Shown piece after piece: positions 1 through 11,596 of a stretch of 64,000 bases of DNA. The DNA lies in NCBI RefSeq assembly GCF_000226115.1, contig NC_016458.1:8723501-8787500 (forward strand), read 5' to 3'. Each line of letters opens with the position of its first letter. The stretch's first letter is position 1. Position numbers and translations under genes: made by a program. Origin of the DNA: Thermothielavioides terrestris NRRL 8126 (taxonomy: Eukaryota; Ascomycota; Sordariomycetes; Sordariales; Chaetomiaceae). The notes beneath the pieces are model-generated. The model saw only the letters and a program-made list of their open reading frames with translations. It was not told the DNA's origin and searched no databases.

Positions 1-656
1 GAATGGGCGGAAAGGAGCAGATTGAAGGCTGCGGATGATGCTGGACACGAGCGATCTTGCTTGGCTGTTCGGAAAGGTGCAGCTAGGTTCCACGCCAATC
101 GATGGAGGGGCTGTCGTCGTTGAAAGTGGGGGAACCACACCCGTAACCACCTGTGCATTGCTTTCGTTACGTTACATTGTCGCTGTCCGTAAATTACACT
201 ACGGATGGACTGGAAAGCGAGCGCTTGCCATCTTCGTATTGTTACACTGTTTCTTTGGTTCACACAGTTCGTTAACTGCTCCATGCCTTGCCAGTTACGG
301 TTGACTAGGCCCCACCCAAGGTTGGAGCGCTTCTGGTCATGTTCAGCTCTTAGTGGGCAGGCGTTGAGGTCAGCAGGCCCGTAAAGGCTTCACTTTGGGC
401 AGCTTGCTTCGCCCTCAGCCTTGCAAACAAACAAACTGACAGTATTCCAAACCCGCAGTCGCTGGGACGACCGGCCGGAGTCGACATAGGTAAAGCTATT
501 TGCACAAATTCTCTCGCCCTGGGCAGCTAACAAAATCGAAAGATAAACAAGTTTGCCACAGCAGGCACTGCGATCGACGAGCTTCGTGCAAGTGCGTTCG
601 CGACTATCAGGCGCACTGCGCCCAGCACATCCATCGTCGCCGAGACCCAACGGACG
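1..656. other. Intergenic / 5' flank of RING-CH gene
   Basis: No open frame here has a convincing start, splice signals or recognisable protein similarity. The last part is probably the promoter and leader of the RING-CH gene that starts at 657. Confidence 0.5.
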
Positions 657-2275
657 ATGGCGGACTCGAGCATCGGCGGCGGCAGCGCAGCACCAGAGAG
701 CTCGGCATCAAATCGCCACACCATCATCCCGGCCCCTATCGCGGCGGACAATCAGCATGTCTGCTTCATCTGCCTGCAGAACGACACCGACACCCCCAAC
801 GCGACATGGGTCAACCCGTGCCCGTGCAGCCTCGAGGCCCACGAAGAGTGCATGCTGGATTGGGTCGCTGACATGGAAACGTCCCAGGGGCGGTCCAAGA
901 ACGGTCTCAGGTGCCCGGCTTGCAAGGCACCCATCAAAATCCAGGAGCCGTACGACCTTTTCATCGCCCTACGGGACGGGCTGACTCGCCGGTACAGTCG
1001 CTTGTCGCCATACATTCTGTTAGTGCTAGTCTCGAGCGGCGGCGTAGCCGGCGCCTCTTGGTACGGCTGGGGTGCGGCCGCCATTTTTGCTGGTCCTGAT
1101 GCTGTGGTGAGGTGGTTCAGACCACGCCCTGGCCAGGGGTTTCCGTCAATAGTGATGAAGATCTGGGCCTTGTCAGCCATTGGACCGAGCTTGGTGGTTA
1201 TGCGATGGCTACCATCGCTGGCGAGTGCCGTGTGGTTGCCCTTCTCCCTCGCAGTAAGTGACGGTGCAGTCCTTTCCCTGGCCTGGAGCGCTCACCCCCT
1301 TACTGACGCTGGCGCCTTCTTTGGCAGTCCGCCGCAAATCTCTTAGCACACGACAACTTCCCCACATGGCCTCCCTCACCGCAGTGGGCAATGATACTTA
1401 TGCCCTATGTGCACCTCGGTTACGCCTGTCTCTTTCGCGGCCTCTTCGGGCCGCTAGACAGGCGACTGAATCGCACCCTCCGTGGGCTACGTGCTGAGGA
1501 GCCTGATGCGGCCCGAAGGGAGGAAGCGGCGCCGGCCGTGGCGGCGCCTGAGCCGGTCGCCGAAGCAGCCGATGCGCGTAACCCAGAGGAAGTCGATGGA
1601 ATTTGGGGCGCGGTGGCCAACCTCGGCGGAGCCGTGCTGGGGTTGTTCCGGGAGTTGCCTCTAGAGCAGGTCAACGTGGAGGTGAGGATAAACGGCGGCG
1701 CCGACGACTTCCCCAGGGCTCAAGCCGGGCAGGCTCCGGAGGCGGCGCAGATGCTGGAGATCGACGAGGAGATCCAAATCCGAGCCGGCAACGCGGCACC
1801 GGAAGCTGCTGAGCAACAGCAGCCAGCACCCCAGCCGGAGCAGCGAAACCAACGACCGCCGCGCAACCTAGACGACCACAATAACGAACGCGGCAACGAC
1901 ATCGGCAATGACAACGACAACAACGACAACAACGACGCGGGCGAAGTCTCATACTTTAGACGCTTCATTAACAACATCGCCACATCCCTCCTCATGCCGG
2001 CCATCTCATACGGCATGGGTGAGTTGATTCGCGCGGTGGCACCTAAGGCGTGGGTAACGCGTCCATGGCGTAGAGCGCCAACGGGTCTTCTGCAAGAGCG
2101 GTGGGGCCGCAGCTTGGTGGGCGGTTGCCTGTTCCTGGTACTCCAGGACGTGGTTGCGTTGTATACCAAGTACAGACGGGTGCAAGTCAAGGCGAAGCGG
2201 AGGGTGAAGAATGTCCCGAGGAGCAGGCCAGAAGATGCGGGGCGGCACGGGAACCGCGCGGCGGGGGGTGCCTGA
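657..2275 (+). CDS. RING-CH (RINGv) membrane protein, probable E3 ubiquitin ligase
   Basis: Exons 657-1253 and 1328-2275 encode 514 residues. The 74-nt intron has a GTAAGT donor, a CTGAC branch site and a GGCAG acceptor, and the join keeps phase 0. Near the N-terminus the zinc ligands follow the RINGv (C4HC3) pattern: C36, C39, C55, C57, H62, C65, C86, C89. Hydrophobic segments follow at about residues 116-145, 165-200 and 220-240, with another near the C-terminus. The stretch between them is acidic and rich in Gln and Asn. MARCH/Doa10-type proteins with this finger are membrane E3 ligases that pass ubiquitin from an E2 to membrane substrates. That activity is inferred here, and organelle and substrate cannot be read from sequence. 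The ATG at 657 is used because it opens the frame just before the finger. The middle region is low complexity and likely poorly conserved. Confidence 0.85.
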
Positions 2276-3197
2276 GCGCAGGTAAGCAGAGCAGAACCGA
2301 GTAGGCTGCGGCATGGATCAGCATGTTGTTTTCTGAGTCTCCCAACGTCAACCTGGGGAATGGAAGGGTTGCGGCGGACCTGGAGCAGCTTCCGATTCCT
2401 TCACAACCCCAAGATGCGTGCACGTCGGCATCCGGACTGGGCAGCAATATTCGTCATTCTCTTTGCCGAGTTCAAGAGAGCCACGAAACTATCAGTATAA
2501 ATACCTGGTATGGATCACCAGACACACTCAATACCCTGACCAAATCCTTAAGGAGTGTTGGGTCTCCTGGGGTGGTTGGATTTGCAGCCTTGGACATTGG
2601 GACTTGTCAGAGGCCGCAGTTTTGGTAAGAGTCTTCTGCATAGTGGGTTGTCCCAACGTCTTCATGGGCGGGCAAAGACGGCAAATACAATAATACCACA
2701 CAACAGCCCAGCGACGCATCTCCGAAGGGAGTCAGGGGTAATGGGCAACATAAACACACCGACAGGAGTGGGATGCCATACCCCAAAATTGAGCATAGAG
2801 CACCATGGTCCAGACCACGACGGGAAAGGCCCGCTCACTCAGAAGAATATCGCTTCACCACTGGTCCGTGAAACAAGCTGCCGATCTCCCCTCAGTCGAG
2901 CGCTCATCGATGACATCGCCACGACGTCATCCCTCCTTTTCTTGGGCCACCCCGTGACACCGTATAACACCGCGATCCCCGGCCCTCCCTTTCTCAGCTT
3001 TCTGGGCCCCCGGGTTTGCTCTGTTTTCTTTTGCTTTTATGCTGGCTGTTTTCCCACCTCATCATCCACAAATTTTTGGAAGCCACAAACATCAACGAAA
3101 AAAACGGAAATAAAACAGTGACGTCTCTTTTCTTCTTGTCACATTTCGAGAACAAAAGAGAAAAAGAGAAGAAAAAGTAATATCCACACCTCTCACC
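2276..3197. other. Intergenic, promoter of metallothionein
   Basis: No supportable gene. The distal half (about 2980-3190) is pyrimidine-rich and then A-rich, as is common upstream of highly expressed fungal genes, and leads into the metallothionein start. A weak TATA-like GTATAAC lies near 2960. Confidence 0.4.
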
Positions 3198-3272
3198 ATG
3201 AGCGACTGCGGGTGTTCGACGACGGGCACATGCAATTGCCCTCAGGGCCAATGCACCTGTCCCAACTGTCCG
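3198..3272 (+). CDS. Copper metallothionein-like small cysteine-rich protein (exon 1)
   Basis: From the ATG at 3198 (context CTCACCATGA) 25 codons read MSDCGCSTTGTCNCPQGQCT, then CPNCP. The seven cysteines (4, 6, 12, 14, 19, 21, 24) follow the C-x-C spacing of the 26-residue Neurospora copper metallothionein, with one extra residue before the third C-x-C pair. Codon 25 is followed at once by GTGAGC, a good donor, and the Neurospora gene is also split by an intron. The 3' exon is uncertain. CAG acceptors ending at 3435 or 3467 would each add only a few residues before a stop (TTT TGA after the second). If unspliced, the frame runs to 3412 and gives 66 residues with a tail unlike metallothioneins. 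Such proteins bind Cu(I) through thiolate clusters in the cytosol. The coordinates given cover only the secure coding part. Confidence 0.7.
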
Positions 3273-4387
3273 GTGAGCTAATAATACCTACCGCCGTCAC
3301 CTGTTTAGTGTGTTCATCACTGCGGAATGATGGAGCTGACACAAGCTTGATACGGCAAAGAGACCAAACAAGTGAATCGTCCATCTGGGTGAGCGACATG
3401 TGGCCCCCCTGAGGGCCCAGCCGGCCATGGTGTCAGGTCCTGTATCAATAGGGGTTTCTGCTTGCAGTTTTGATGGGGATGTGATGGCGCACATTGTATC
3501 CTCTGCGATGCAAGAGTTCGTGTCTGCTTTTGTGAAGTTTCAAAAACTTTGACAAAAGGAAGCAACGGAGAAAAAATTGCGAAAAAAAAAAAAAAAAAAA
3601 GGAAAAAAAAATTGCCATGTACTATTAGATCGCCAAGTATTCCAACAGAGCCTCGGTTTCGGGCCCCATGGTAGGGAATCATCTTCGTTGCTGGGTGATT
3701 AAGTACTCCGGTCCACCCACGTCCGGGGCAGCGCTGACCTGATGAGTTATCGTACAGCATGCAGTGCATGCAGTCTTGTACTGACAACACTTTCAGATCC
3801 GCCGAGAGCGGGCCATCCGAATCCGCCTCGACGACCGCGCAGCCGCCTAGGGATGCCACCCTCCCTCCAGCCAGGACCCGAGGCGTTTCACGAAGCCCTC
3901 ATCCCCGTAGTTAGTCCTGGCCGCAGCCCAGCCAGCCAACAGCCCGATCTTCCGTCCCGGTAGCCCGGGCCCTTATGTTCCGTAGGAGGACAGTGGCTCA
4001 ACGGAGGCAACCACGGGATCACTTGAACAGCTTCCAGCGAAAACTCGAGAGACCACCTTGACGAGTTTCAAATGCTGAACGACATGGTATCAACTCAAAA
4101 TATATACAACCCACCAGCCTGCACGGCGGTGCGCTAAAATCGCAAATCCGGGCCCAACAGCCCGGGCCATCCGTAAAAAGCATACCAGATCTCGCAACAG
4201 ATCTGCGAGCAACTTTTTTTTTGCCGATATTTTTTTGCCGATGCCATCCCATGCGGTCTGAATGCAGAAATTCTCATCGTGCCTCCAGAGTCACTCCAGA
4301 TTATAAGGTGTGCAGCCTAACCGTGGAGACCGCCGGTGCGTTCTCGCATCAGCTCTCGCCGTTCCTTGTCCTTGGCTGTTGTACTAG
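3273..4387. other. Probable metallothionein intron and 3' end, then intergenic
   Basis: This stretch holds the likely intron and 3' end of the metallothionein gene and the 3' flank of ILV2. It contains an A19 run (3582-3600) and a second A9 run (3603-3611). No other coding sequence is supported. Confidence 0.4.
3582..3611 (+). repeat. Poly(A) tract
   Basis: Nineteen consecutive A residues, then GG and nine more A. It sits between the metallothionein and the 3' end of ILV2. It is a simple homopolymer and may vary in length between isolates or sequencing platforms. Confidence 0.9.
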
Positions 4388-6682
4388 TTAGTTCGTGGCA
4401 GTTAGACAACCGGGTGAGCTATCGGACGTACCGCTATCCCAGGCGATGAACTCGTGGAGACCGAATCCGGCCGGGACCATTGGCAACACGGGCACCTTCT
4501 TATCTGTGACCACTTCCAGGAGGGCGGGCCCATCGGAGTCGATGAGCCACTTCAGGGCATCGACGGTTTCCTCGGGCTTGACCAGGCGCCTGTGCTGCAA
4601 GCCCATGGCATCCGCCAGCTTCATGAAGTCGGGGTTTCTCTGGTGGGTGTGGGAGTAACGATCTTCGTAGAAGAGGTTCTGCCACTGCGTGACCATGCCC
4701 TGTTCCTCGTTGTTCAGGACGATGACCTTCACCCCGATATTGAACTGCACGGCAGTGGCCAGCTCGGTCATGGTCATGGCGAACGACGCATCGCCATCGA
4801 TGTCGATGACCAGGGAATCGGGCTTGGCAACCTTGGCGCCGATTGCGCTAGGCAGGCCGAATCCCATGGTGCCCAGGCCACCGGAAGTGATCATAGATCG
4901 GGGATGACGCCAGCGGAAATGCTGAGCAGCCCACATCTGGTGCTGTCCAACACCCGTGGAGATGTACGTGTCGTGCTTGCGGTGAGCCGTCAAGTTGCTC
5001 AGCTCCTCGATCAGCGTCTGGGGCTTGATCAGGCCCGAGCGCTCAGCCCGCTCGTAGTCTGAAAGGGGCCATTTCTTCTTCCACGCATTGATCTGGTCGA
5101 ACCAAGCTTGCCTGTCGGCCATGGTCTTGGCTTGGACGTGCGGCAGAAGCAGCTTGAGGTTGGCAGCGAGGTCGCCTTCGATGGCCTCGGTCGCCTGAAC
5201 GACCTTGTTGATGTTCTTGGGCAGGATATCAAAGTGGACGATGCCACCTCGTCCTTCCTGGGCCGCAGCCTTGGCGGCAGGGGCGAACTTGGCAACACTG
5301 CAAGTCACGCGGTCATCGAAGCGCGCGCCAAGGGCAATGATCAGATCGGCTTCTTGCATGGCCAGGTTGGCGTACGCAGCGCCGTGCATGCCGAGCATGT
5401 GCAGGGACTTCTCATCCAGCTCGTCGAAAGCCCCCAGGCCTTGGAGGGAGGTGGTGACGGGGAGAGAGGCCTTGTCGGCGAGAGCCCTCAGCAGTTCCAC
5501 GCCGCCCTCAGAGCAGATGACTCCGTGGCCAGCATACACCACAGGCTTTTTGGCGATGTTGAGAAGATCGGCCACACGGCGAATTGAAGCCTTCAGCTGC
5601 TTCTGGGTCAGCTCGATTGCCGCGCGGGAGGCAGCACTAGGAATCGTCGGGATGGCCGAGTCAGTCGGGATAGCTCTCCTGAGCACGCCGGCGGTAATAT
5701 CCTTGGGGAGATCGACGAGAACGGGCCCAGGTCTTCCACTGGTAGCGATCTCGAAGGCCTCGTTGATCCTCCGCGGCAGCTCGGCCACACTCTTGACCAT
5801 GACATTCCACTTGGTGCAAGCTCGGGAGATGCCAACCACGTCGGCCTCCTGGAAGGCGTCGCTTCCAATGGCCGAGGTGACAACCTGGCCGGTAAAAACG
5901 ACCATCGGCGTGCCATCGGCAAGCGCGTCGGCCATTGGGGTGACGACGTTGGTAGCGCCGGGGCCAGACGTCACCAGAACAACACCGGGCTTTCCCGAAG
6001 CACGTGCGTAGCCCTCAGCCATGTGGCCGGCACCTTGCTCGTGCCTCGGAAGAATGAAGTCGAAATGGGGTGAGTTGTAGATCGCATCGAACACGGGCAG
6101 AATCGCGCCGCCAGGGTAGCCAACTAGAGCAATACAGGGTCAGATGGAATCAGCCGAGGTAGGTAGAGGGAGCAACCGTGTCTAGACGTACAGATGTGCT
6201 TCACGCCATGTCTGAGCATCATCTCGTGGAAAATTTCTCCTCCTGTTTTCCCAATGAACCTGTGCAGGCCGTGTAAGTCACATGGTGGCGGAGCTGTCAT
6301 GGCATTGGGACGAAGCAAACGTACGACTCATCCATGTCGCTCTTCCGAGGGTTAACGAGAGGCTGGACATGGCTTCGATCTCTGGTGGTCGCAGGGTTGA
6401 ACGACGGGCTGGGGGTCGGCCGTGCATCGCTGGTCAACATAGTTAGCCGACCCGAGTTCAGCGGTGAGTCACCAAAAGTGAGAAGTCCACGACTGCAGGC
6501 AAGGCGCAAACATACGTGACGGAGGGGTTCGCAGCAGCAGTTGACGACTGATTTCTGACATTTGACGGGCAATTGCGCCTTGTTGTCACGACTGCGGCTC
6601 TCTGGGTTGCTGTGAGAGCGCGTTGCTGGCCAGGCCGAACATCGGCGAAGCCCTTGAGGGCGCGCGAAGTCTGGCGGAGCAT
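4388..6682 (-). CDS. ILV2: Acetolactate synthase catalytic subunit, mitochondrial
   Basis: On the minus strand the exons are 6682-6516, 6429-6325, 6259-6192 and 6123-4388, giving 691 residues. All three introns (86, 65 and 68 nt) have GTAYGT donors and keep frame. The ATG at 6682 has a GGCCACC context and opens an Arg/Ser-rich, Asp/Glu-poor mitochondrial presequence (MLRQTSRALKGF...). The join through KTGGEIFHEMM and VKHIFGYPGGAILPV matches fungal enzymes. The enzyme condenses two pyruvates, or pyruvate and 2-ketobutyrate, in the first common step of valine, isoleucine and leucine synthesis. It needs ThDP, FAD and Mg. Visible motifs are RHEQGAGHMAEGYARA with the ThDP-activating Glu, VTSGPGATN, and the ThDP motif GDASFAM...NN near the C-terminus. 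Length agrees with Neurospora-type enzymes. A separate regulatory subunit is expected but is not in the window. Confidence 0.96.
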
Positions 6683-8462
6683 GGTGGCCGGCGGAGAAGA
6701 GGAAAGGGACCCCAAATAGATTAGTTAAGGGATGGGAAAGGCGCAAGAGGAGAAAAAAGGAGTAAATAGAAAGTCAACCCGATCGACCGCTACTCAGGGT
6801 GTTGCGTGCCACGGGTCGAGCTCTTCATCAAGAAGGCAGGCAGAGTCAATGGGGCCCCACGGTGGTCGAGTTGATGGGAAGAAAGGACCTCGACCTTGCC
6901 GCGGAGCCGTCTCTGGGGTATGAGTCGCAGGGTTTCAATTTTTTGGCACGTCGATTGTGGGGTAGAAGATGGATGTGACAGGGTTTGCACGGATCGCAGA
7001 GTGGCTTCAGTGGCGAGGTCGGTAGCAGCCACCTATACCCAATTGGCTGTCACCTGCAGCTAGCGATGTTCACTATGTCCTCTAAGTATCGCAGTAGTTG
7101 CATGTGCTCGGGCTGGACTCCACCTGATTTCTTTATTTTGGAAACAAAAAGGCAAAGAACTTGGAACGGATGCTGAAAGTCAGGAATTGCCATGGTCTGT
7201 CTCACATGCGGTCCATGGTGTAGTAACACTAGGAACTGTGCTGTGTGCTGGCGGCGCGACAAACAACCTCCTGGTTCGCCAATCCCACATGAGCGAGCCA
7301 TGAAGGTAAATTCTCTGCGGTATCGGTGCGTCTCGAGGTGCTTCCATGCCAAAGCACGGCAACTCTTTGTGTAGTCCGTACCTAAAACCACAATTCAATA
7401 ATAGCTAGGTGCCGTACCTACATTTTCGTTTCATCGCGGCTGTAGCAAAGCTAAACATCTGGATGGCTTTCACCCCGCAACTATGGCATGCCGCTTTGCG
7501 GCACATGTCTCCGGCCCGGTTGCGGAGCAGCGGGGTGCCAAGCAGCAGCCCGGAGCCGGGACACGGCTTCACCGGTACATTGTGTCACGGAGTCAACCGC
7601 AAAAGGCGACGTGGCCCTTGCGCTAGACATCGCCATGGTCCAGACGTGCGTTTGGTTGGGAAGGCGACTGAATTACACGGCAATCCGCAAAGCAAGCCCA
7701 GCTGATAGGCGTGGCGGGCGGCGAAGGCGTTGCCCGCTCCACGATTGCACGATCAAACTCCGCCCATGTGCGGCTTTCCCGGGTGGGGCCAGCCGAACGC
7801 AAGATTCCCGATTTCCGATTCCCGGTCCCCACCGTGATGCGGAGCTGCTTTTGAAGATCGGGACTTAACCGGCATTTGTGGCCGGCCTATCAGAACAAGC
7901 CAATTGCTGACGCTCTGTTGCATGCTCATATCCGAGAGAAAGCAGTCCCTCCTACAAGATTAAATGGGAAAGGAAACAAGGCCGTGATCTTGTCGCTCAC
8001 TGCGATGCCAAATTCGTAGCGCCACTCCACTTCACGGCCCATACCACAAAAGACATACACTCCTTTTTTTGGATAGCAAAGATTCGTCCAACGGAACTCG
8101 ATGGCTCTACATATCGCATGCTAAAATCCAAGCAAAGACTCAGATCCCTTAAAATCTTGGTATATCAATACCACGGGCTCTTGAGGAAGGGGCACAGCCT
8201 AAACGCCCCTGCTTCCTCCGCGATACGTAAATACGGTTCCGCGCATACAGCAGTCCGTTTTGAAAAGACAACAGACAAGACAAACAAGCATGCTTTCTCA
8301 ACCAGCTGAATCGTAACAGCCCTCTGCGTATCGCTGACGGTGGTGACAAGGCCCGTAGAAACATTCCATCCATCATCACTACGAGCCTGACCTGGAAAGC
8401 AGCAGAAAATGCAAGAAAACGCCAGGTTACCCCGACCTCTCCTCCATGCTCTAATTGCTGTT
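6683..8462. other. Intergenic
   Basis: About 1.8 kb without a supportable gene. The first part is the ILV2 promoter. The short open frames in 7.2-8.4 kb lack start context, consistent splice sites and recognisable products. I saw no tRNA or 5S motifs. Confidence 0.4.
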
Positions 8463-9488
8463 TCATTGACTAGGATATAAGCTCAGTTTAGACACAGTCG
8501 TAGTTGGCAGAAATCGAACAGACCGGGTGGACACACAGCTGCGGCCTTCCCACGCATCGGCCACTCCCCCCCTAACCGCATTTGCGGGTGCGGAGGCTCG
8601 CGGTGGTGGATGAGCAGCTGCGGCGGTGACATGGGCAAGCTTCGAATGCACTCGAAGGGGGGGATGGAGCGAAGAAGGAGGTTGAGAGATGGGGAACAGA
8701 GAGGGGAAGAACGAGAGATGGTCACGTACAGCAAAGCGAGCGTCAAGTCGCCGCGGATATGCGCCTTGAGCTCGATCTCCACCTCCAAGTTCAGATCCAG
8801 CCTCAGCCTCAGCGGGTTCTTGCCGCCGCCCTCGTTTTGCGGCTGCATCTGCTGCTGCTGGCGGTAGCCGACCTGGTCGTCGTAGTCCTCATCCTCGTCC
8901 TCGTCGTCGCGGTAGCGGTTCTGGCGGCGGCGGCGGCGGCGGCGCTGCAGCTGTTGGTTCTCGTTCTGCCCTGGCTGCTTCTGCATCTGCTTCTGCTTCT
9001 GCATCCACTTGGGCTGCGGCTTCTCGTCGCCCTTGGGGGTGGGCGGCTGCGACAACGTCGGGCTGTGCTCTGCTTTGTCTTCATTTTCCTGTTGTGGCTG
9101 GGCGTCGGCCGGGTATTCTTCATGTGCCTGTTCTTCTTCTTCCTCTTGTTGTTGTTGACCGTCTTCGTCCCCATGCTGCTCGTCGCCGGATTGGTAGTCG
9201 TCTTCTAGGACCCGCTGGCTCTCTCCTTCCGGGTCCTCTTCGTCGTATTCGCCGCCTTCCTGGCCTTCCCCGCCATCGTGCTGCTGGTTGTCTATGTTGT
9301 TGTCTTCACCACCGTCATCATCAGCGGTCGCGTTGTGCTGTGACTGCTGAGCCTGGTTGGACTGCTCAGGCTGCTGCTCCGCTTCCCCATCCTGGGGAAC
9401 CTCCTCGTTTCTCTTTCTCTGACGCTGTCTCTCGTTAGGAATGCCCACTTAGGTACCCGCGCCCTATGATGTGTCTTACCGATGGCAT
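8463..9488 (-). CDS. Low-complexity acidic/Gln-rich protein with LDLNL tail
   Basis: Exons on the minus strand are 9488-9480 (ATG CCA TCG only), 9424-8730 and 8469-8463, giving 236 residues. The first intron (55 nt) has a GTAAGA donor, CTAAC branch and ACAG acceptor. The open frame has no ATG of its own near the 5' end, which supports this tiny first exon. The body is disordered: Gln/Glu/Asp-rich, then a basic RRRRRRRR patch and a DEDEDEDYDD patch. It ends in a conserved amphipathic tail (LRLRLDLNLEVEIELKAH, then GDLTLALL). After that the frame meets GTACGT in phase 2, and splicing to a TATATCCTAG acceptor ends the protein one residue later (260-nt intron). The same tail ends the protein at 11237-11596. 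I do not recognise a function. If the last intron is not removed, about 80 unrelated residues would follow. Confidence 0.65.
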
Positions 9489-10062
9489 GTTCGCAGATTG
9501 TCCTGTGAGTCCGTCCGTGATAACGTTATGTGTTCTTTGGCAGGGATATTGTGGGATGAGCCAGTTTTTGAGACGGTTAGTTAAAGTTGAAAGATTGAAA
9601 AGCCAACCATCTCAACGTGTGGGCATCATGGCGCAAAACATGACTCTGGACCATACCCTTAATGCGCCGTCGATGCTGGTGACGCCATAGGGCTGCCACC
9701 CGTCACGGGTCACGGATACCCTGAAGTGCCCACAAAGGGTATATGACGTATGCACTGCATCGACCGCTCGTGAGGTGAACAACGTTTTGGTGATTGATGC
9801 GATCCAGTCCACGGCGCACCAATCAGCCCGAAAGACAACAACATGACATAGCCAGCAAAACTCTGACTGCCACTTATGTAGCAGTCTGCTTGGAGGGTAC
9901 TGGGTAGGCAGCTGTTCAGGAAAACCGCCCCTGGAAAGCGGGCATTCCAAATCGTGGCAAGGGGAGCCGGAGTATATGACGAAAGTGGTCTTGAGAAAGC
10001 ACAACTCCCACCTGTCTAGCCCACACCCAGTCACTGCATCACAAAGTAATCGCATACGAACC
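9489..10062. other. Divergent promoter region
   Basis: This separates the minus-strand LDLNL-tail gene from the plus-strand conserved hypothetical gene. The open frames here have no recognisable product. Confidence 0.4.
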
Positions 10063-10791
10063 ATGTCCATCGGCTTGCTCGTCATCGCGGGCATCCCCAC
10101 AACCATCGGGGTCTGCGAAGCGCTGAGCGCCCAGAAGAAGGCGGATGCCGCAGCCAAAGAGAAGGCCAAATTCCATCTTACGGCGACCGTTTCGCTCGAT
10201 GGAAACGAACCAGTTGAATGCTGGTGCATCCTGAAAGACGGAAAGGTACGCTGTTGCTGTTGTTGTCCAAGACAAACCCGGGAGTTGACAAGGTCCGCAT
10301 AGCTCTGGATCGATGACCCGGCCTTCCCAATGCCGGGGCACAAGTTCACGGGGTACTACTTCACGTACCCGTCCGAGGCGAAACACCTGGGCCTGGTCAG
10401 CACCATCGCCGACGACCCGCCCATGCTCAACTGGATCTTCGTGAACAAAGACAGCGGCTTGCTGCGCCACGGCGGTCGGCAGGAGACGCTGGGCGGCCAC
10501 ACCATTGGGCCGTGGCACTGGACCGATGACGAGAAGTGGCTGACCCTTGAGGGCGACGCGTCTCGGTTCGTGGCCGCGCAGCTCGAAAACAAGAAATGGG
10601 CCATCGCGTGGGATCGGGATGGGCGTTTCAGCAGATGTGGGGAGCGCTCAGGAGATGGGATGGAAACGGAGGTGGAAACGGAGAGCCAAGGCGCCCCCCC
10701 TGGCCGGCCCCGAAAGTGGGTGCCCGTCATGCTTCAGCGAAAGATGCAGCTGGGGATGGAGAGTCGATACGTCAAAGGATCGAATGGATAA
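10063..10791 (+). CDS. Conserved fungal hypothetical protein
   Basis: Exons 10063-10245 and 10303-10791 encode 223 residues. The 57-nt intron (GTACGC donor, TTGAC-type branch, GCATAG acceptor) preserves phase 0. The ATG at 10063 (GAACCATGT) begins a hydrophobic stretch, SIGLLVIAGIPTTIGVCEAL, that could be an N-terminal membrane anchor or part of a fold. The core alternates charged and aromatic motifs (ECWCILKDGK, HKFTGYYFTYP, LVSTIADDPPMLNWIFVN, GPWHWTDDEKWLTLEG). It ends in a short basic LQRKMQLGMESRYVK tail. I believe this is a widespread uncharacterised family of filamentous ascomycetes, but I know no assigned function. It lies between two LDLNL-tail genes, with no sequence resemblance to them. 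Confidence 0.75.
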
Positions 10792-11236
10792 AGTGACGAA
10801 GAAGTGCAGAAGTGGCGTCCATAGGGTGGGTGGCGCTGGGGTTCTTGTGGCTTGGCGGTACGCAGGGCGCTTCTGCGTGTAAGTCGATCGATCAGCCTGT
10901 ACAACGGATTACCGTATACTGCAAGTAAGCAAGTTCCATGCAACCATTACACTGTGGCCTGGCATGGGGGGCAATTTCTTGCATGACTTCATCGCCAGGT
11001 CCGTCTCTGGGGATCCGGTTTTGCCCACTGCGCCGGTCCTTGAAAATAATGCCTTTAATAACCCGCCCGTCTCTCGGGACCCGAGTCGCTCCCGTTAGAG
11101 ATCACAGCTCGGCCAAAACCCGCAACGATCGAACCCACAACAGGATACCGGAACGTCTCTTGACCAAGACATCTCATCACTTCCGCCGCCTTGGAACCCT
11201 TGGAACCCCCTGGCCTTCAATAACGATATTTCGACA
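10792..11236. other. Intergenic
   Basis: Promoter region of the next small gene. Nothing coding is supportable. Confidence 0.4.
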
Positions 11237-11596
11237 ATGGCATCGCGAAGCGGTTCCGAGGAGAAGAAGCCCCGGCGCCAGCAGACACAGACGTACGAGT
11301 CCGAAGGCGAGGAGTCGGAGGACTACCAGCCCCTCCGCCAGAGGAGACGCAACCAGCGGCAGCAGCGAGGCGGCCAGGGCGCGCTCGACAACCTCGCCCT
11401 CGACAACGTGCGGAACACGGCAGGCGGGGTCGTCAACACAGCGACGAACACGCTAGGGGGCATAGCCGGAAACGCCGTCGACCAGAAGGGCGGCCGAAAG
11501 AGCGACACGCTGAGGCTCAGGTTGGATCTCAATCTCGACGTTGAGATCACGCTCAAGGCCAAGATCCATGGTGATCTGGAACTCGCTCTCTTGTAA
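11237..11596 (+). CDS. Small LDLNL-tail protein
   Basis: A single-exon frame of 119 residues from an ATG in the context CGACAATGG. The first 55 residues are Ser/Glu/Arg/Gln-rich and likely disordered. Residues 55-85 read ALDNLALDNVRNTAGGVVNT and continue with Ala/Gly/Asn. The C-terminus is the amphipathic tail LRLRLDLNLDVEITLKAKIH followed by GDLELALL and the stop. That tail is nearly identical to the one in the 236-residue protein on the opposite strand 2 kb away, while the rest of the two proteins cannot be aligned. Alternating hydrophobic and charged residues suggest paired beta-strands. I know no function. The stop codon overlaps a possible donor (see findings). Confidence 0.75.
   Translation: MASRSGSEEKKPRRQQTQTYESEGEESEDYQPLRQRRRNQRQQRGGQGALDNLALDNVRNTAGGVVNTATNTLGGIAGNAVDQKGGRKSDTLRLRLDLNLDVEITLKAKIHGDLELALL

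Noticed and set aside
10781..11236. Possible extra exon linking the 223-residue hypothetical protein to the LDLNL gene
   Set aside because: The first has a clear stop at 10791 and the second a good start at 11237; no splice pair joins them sensibly.
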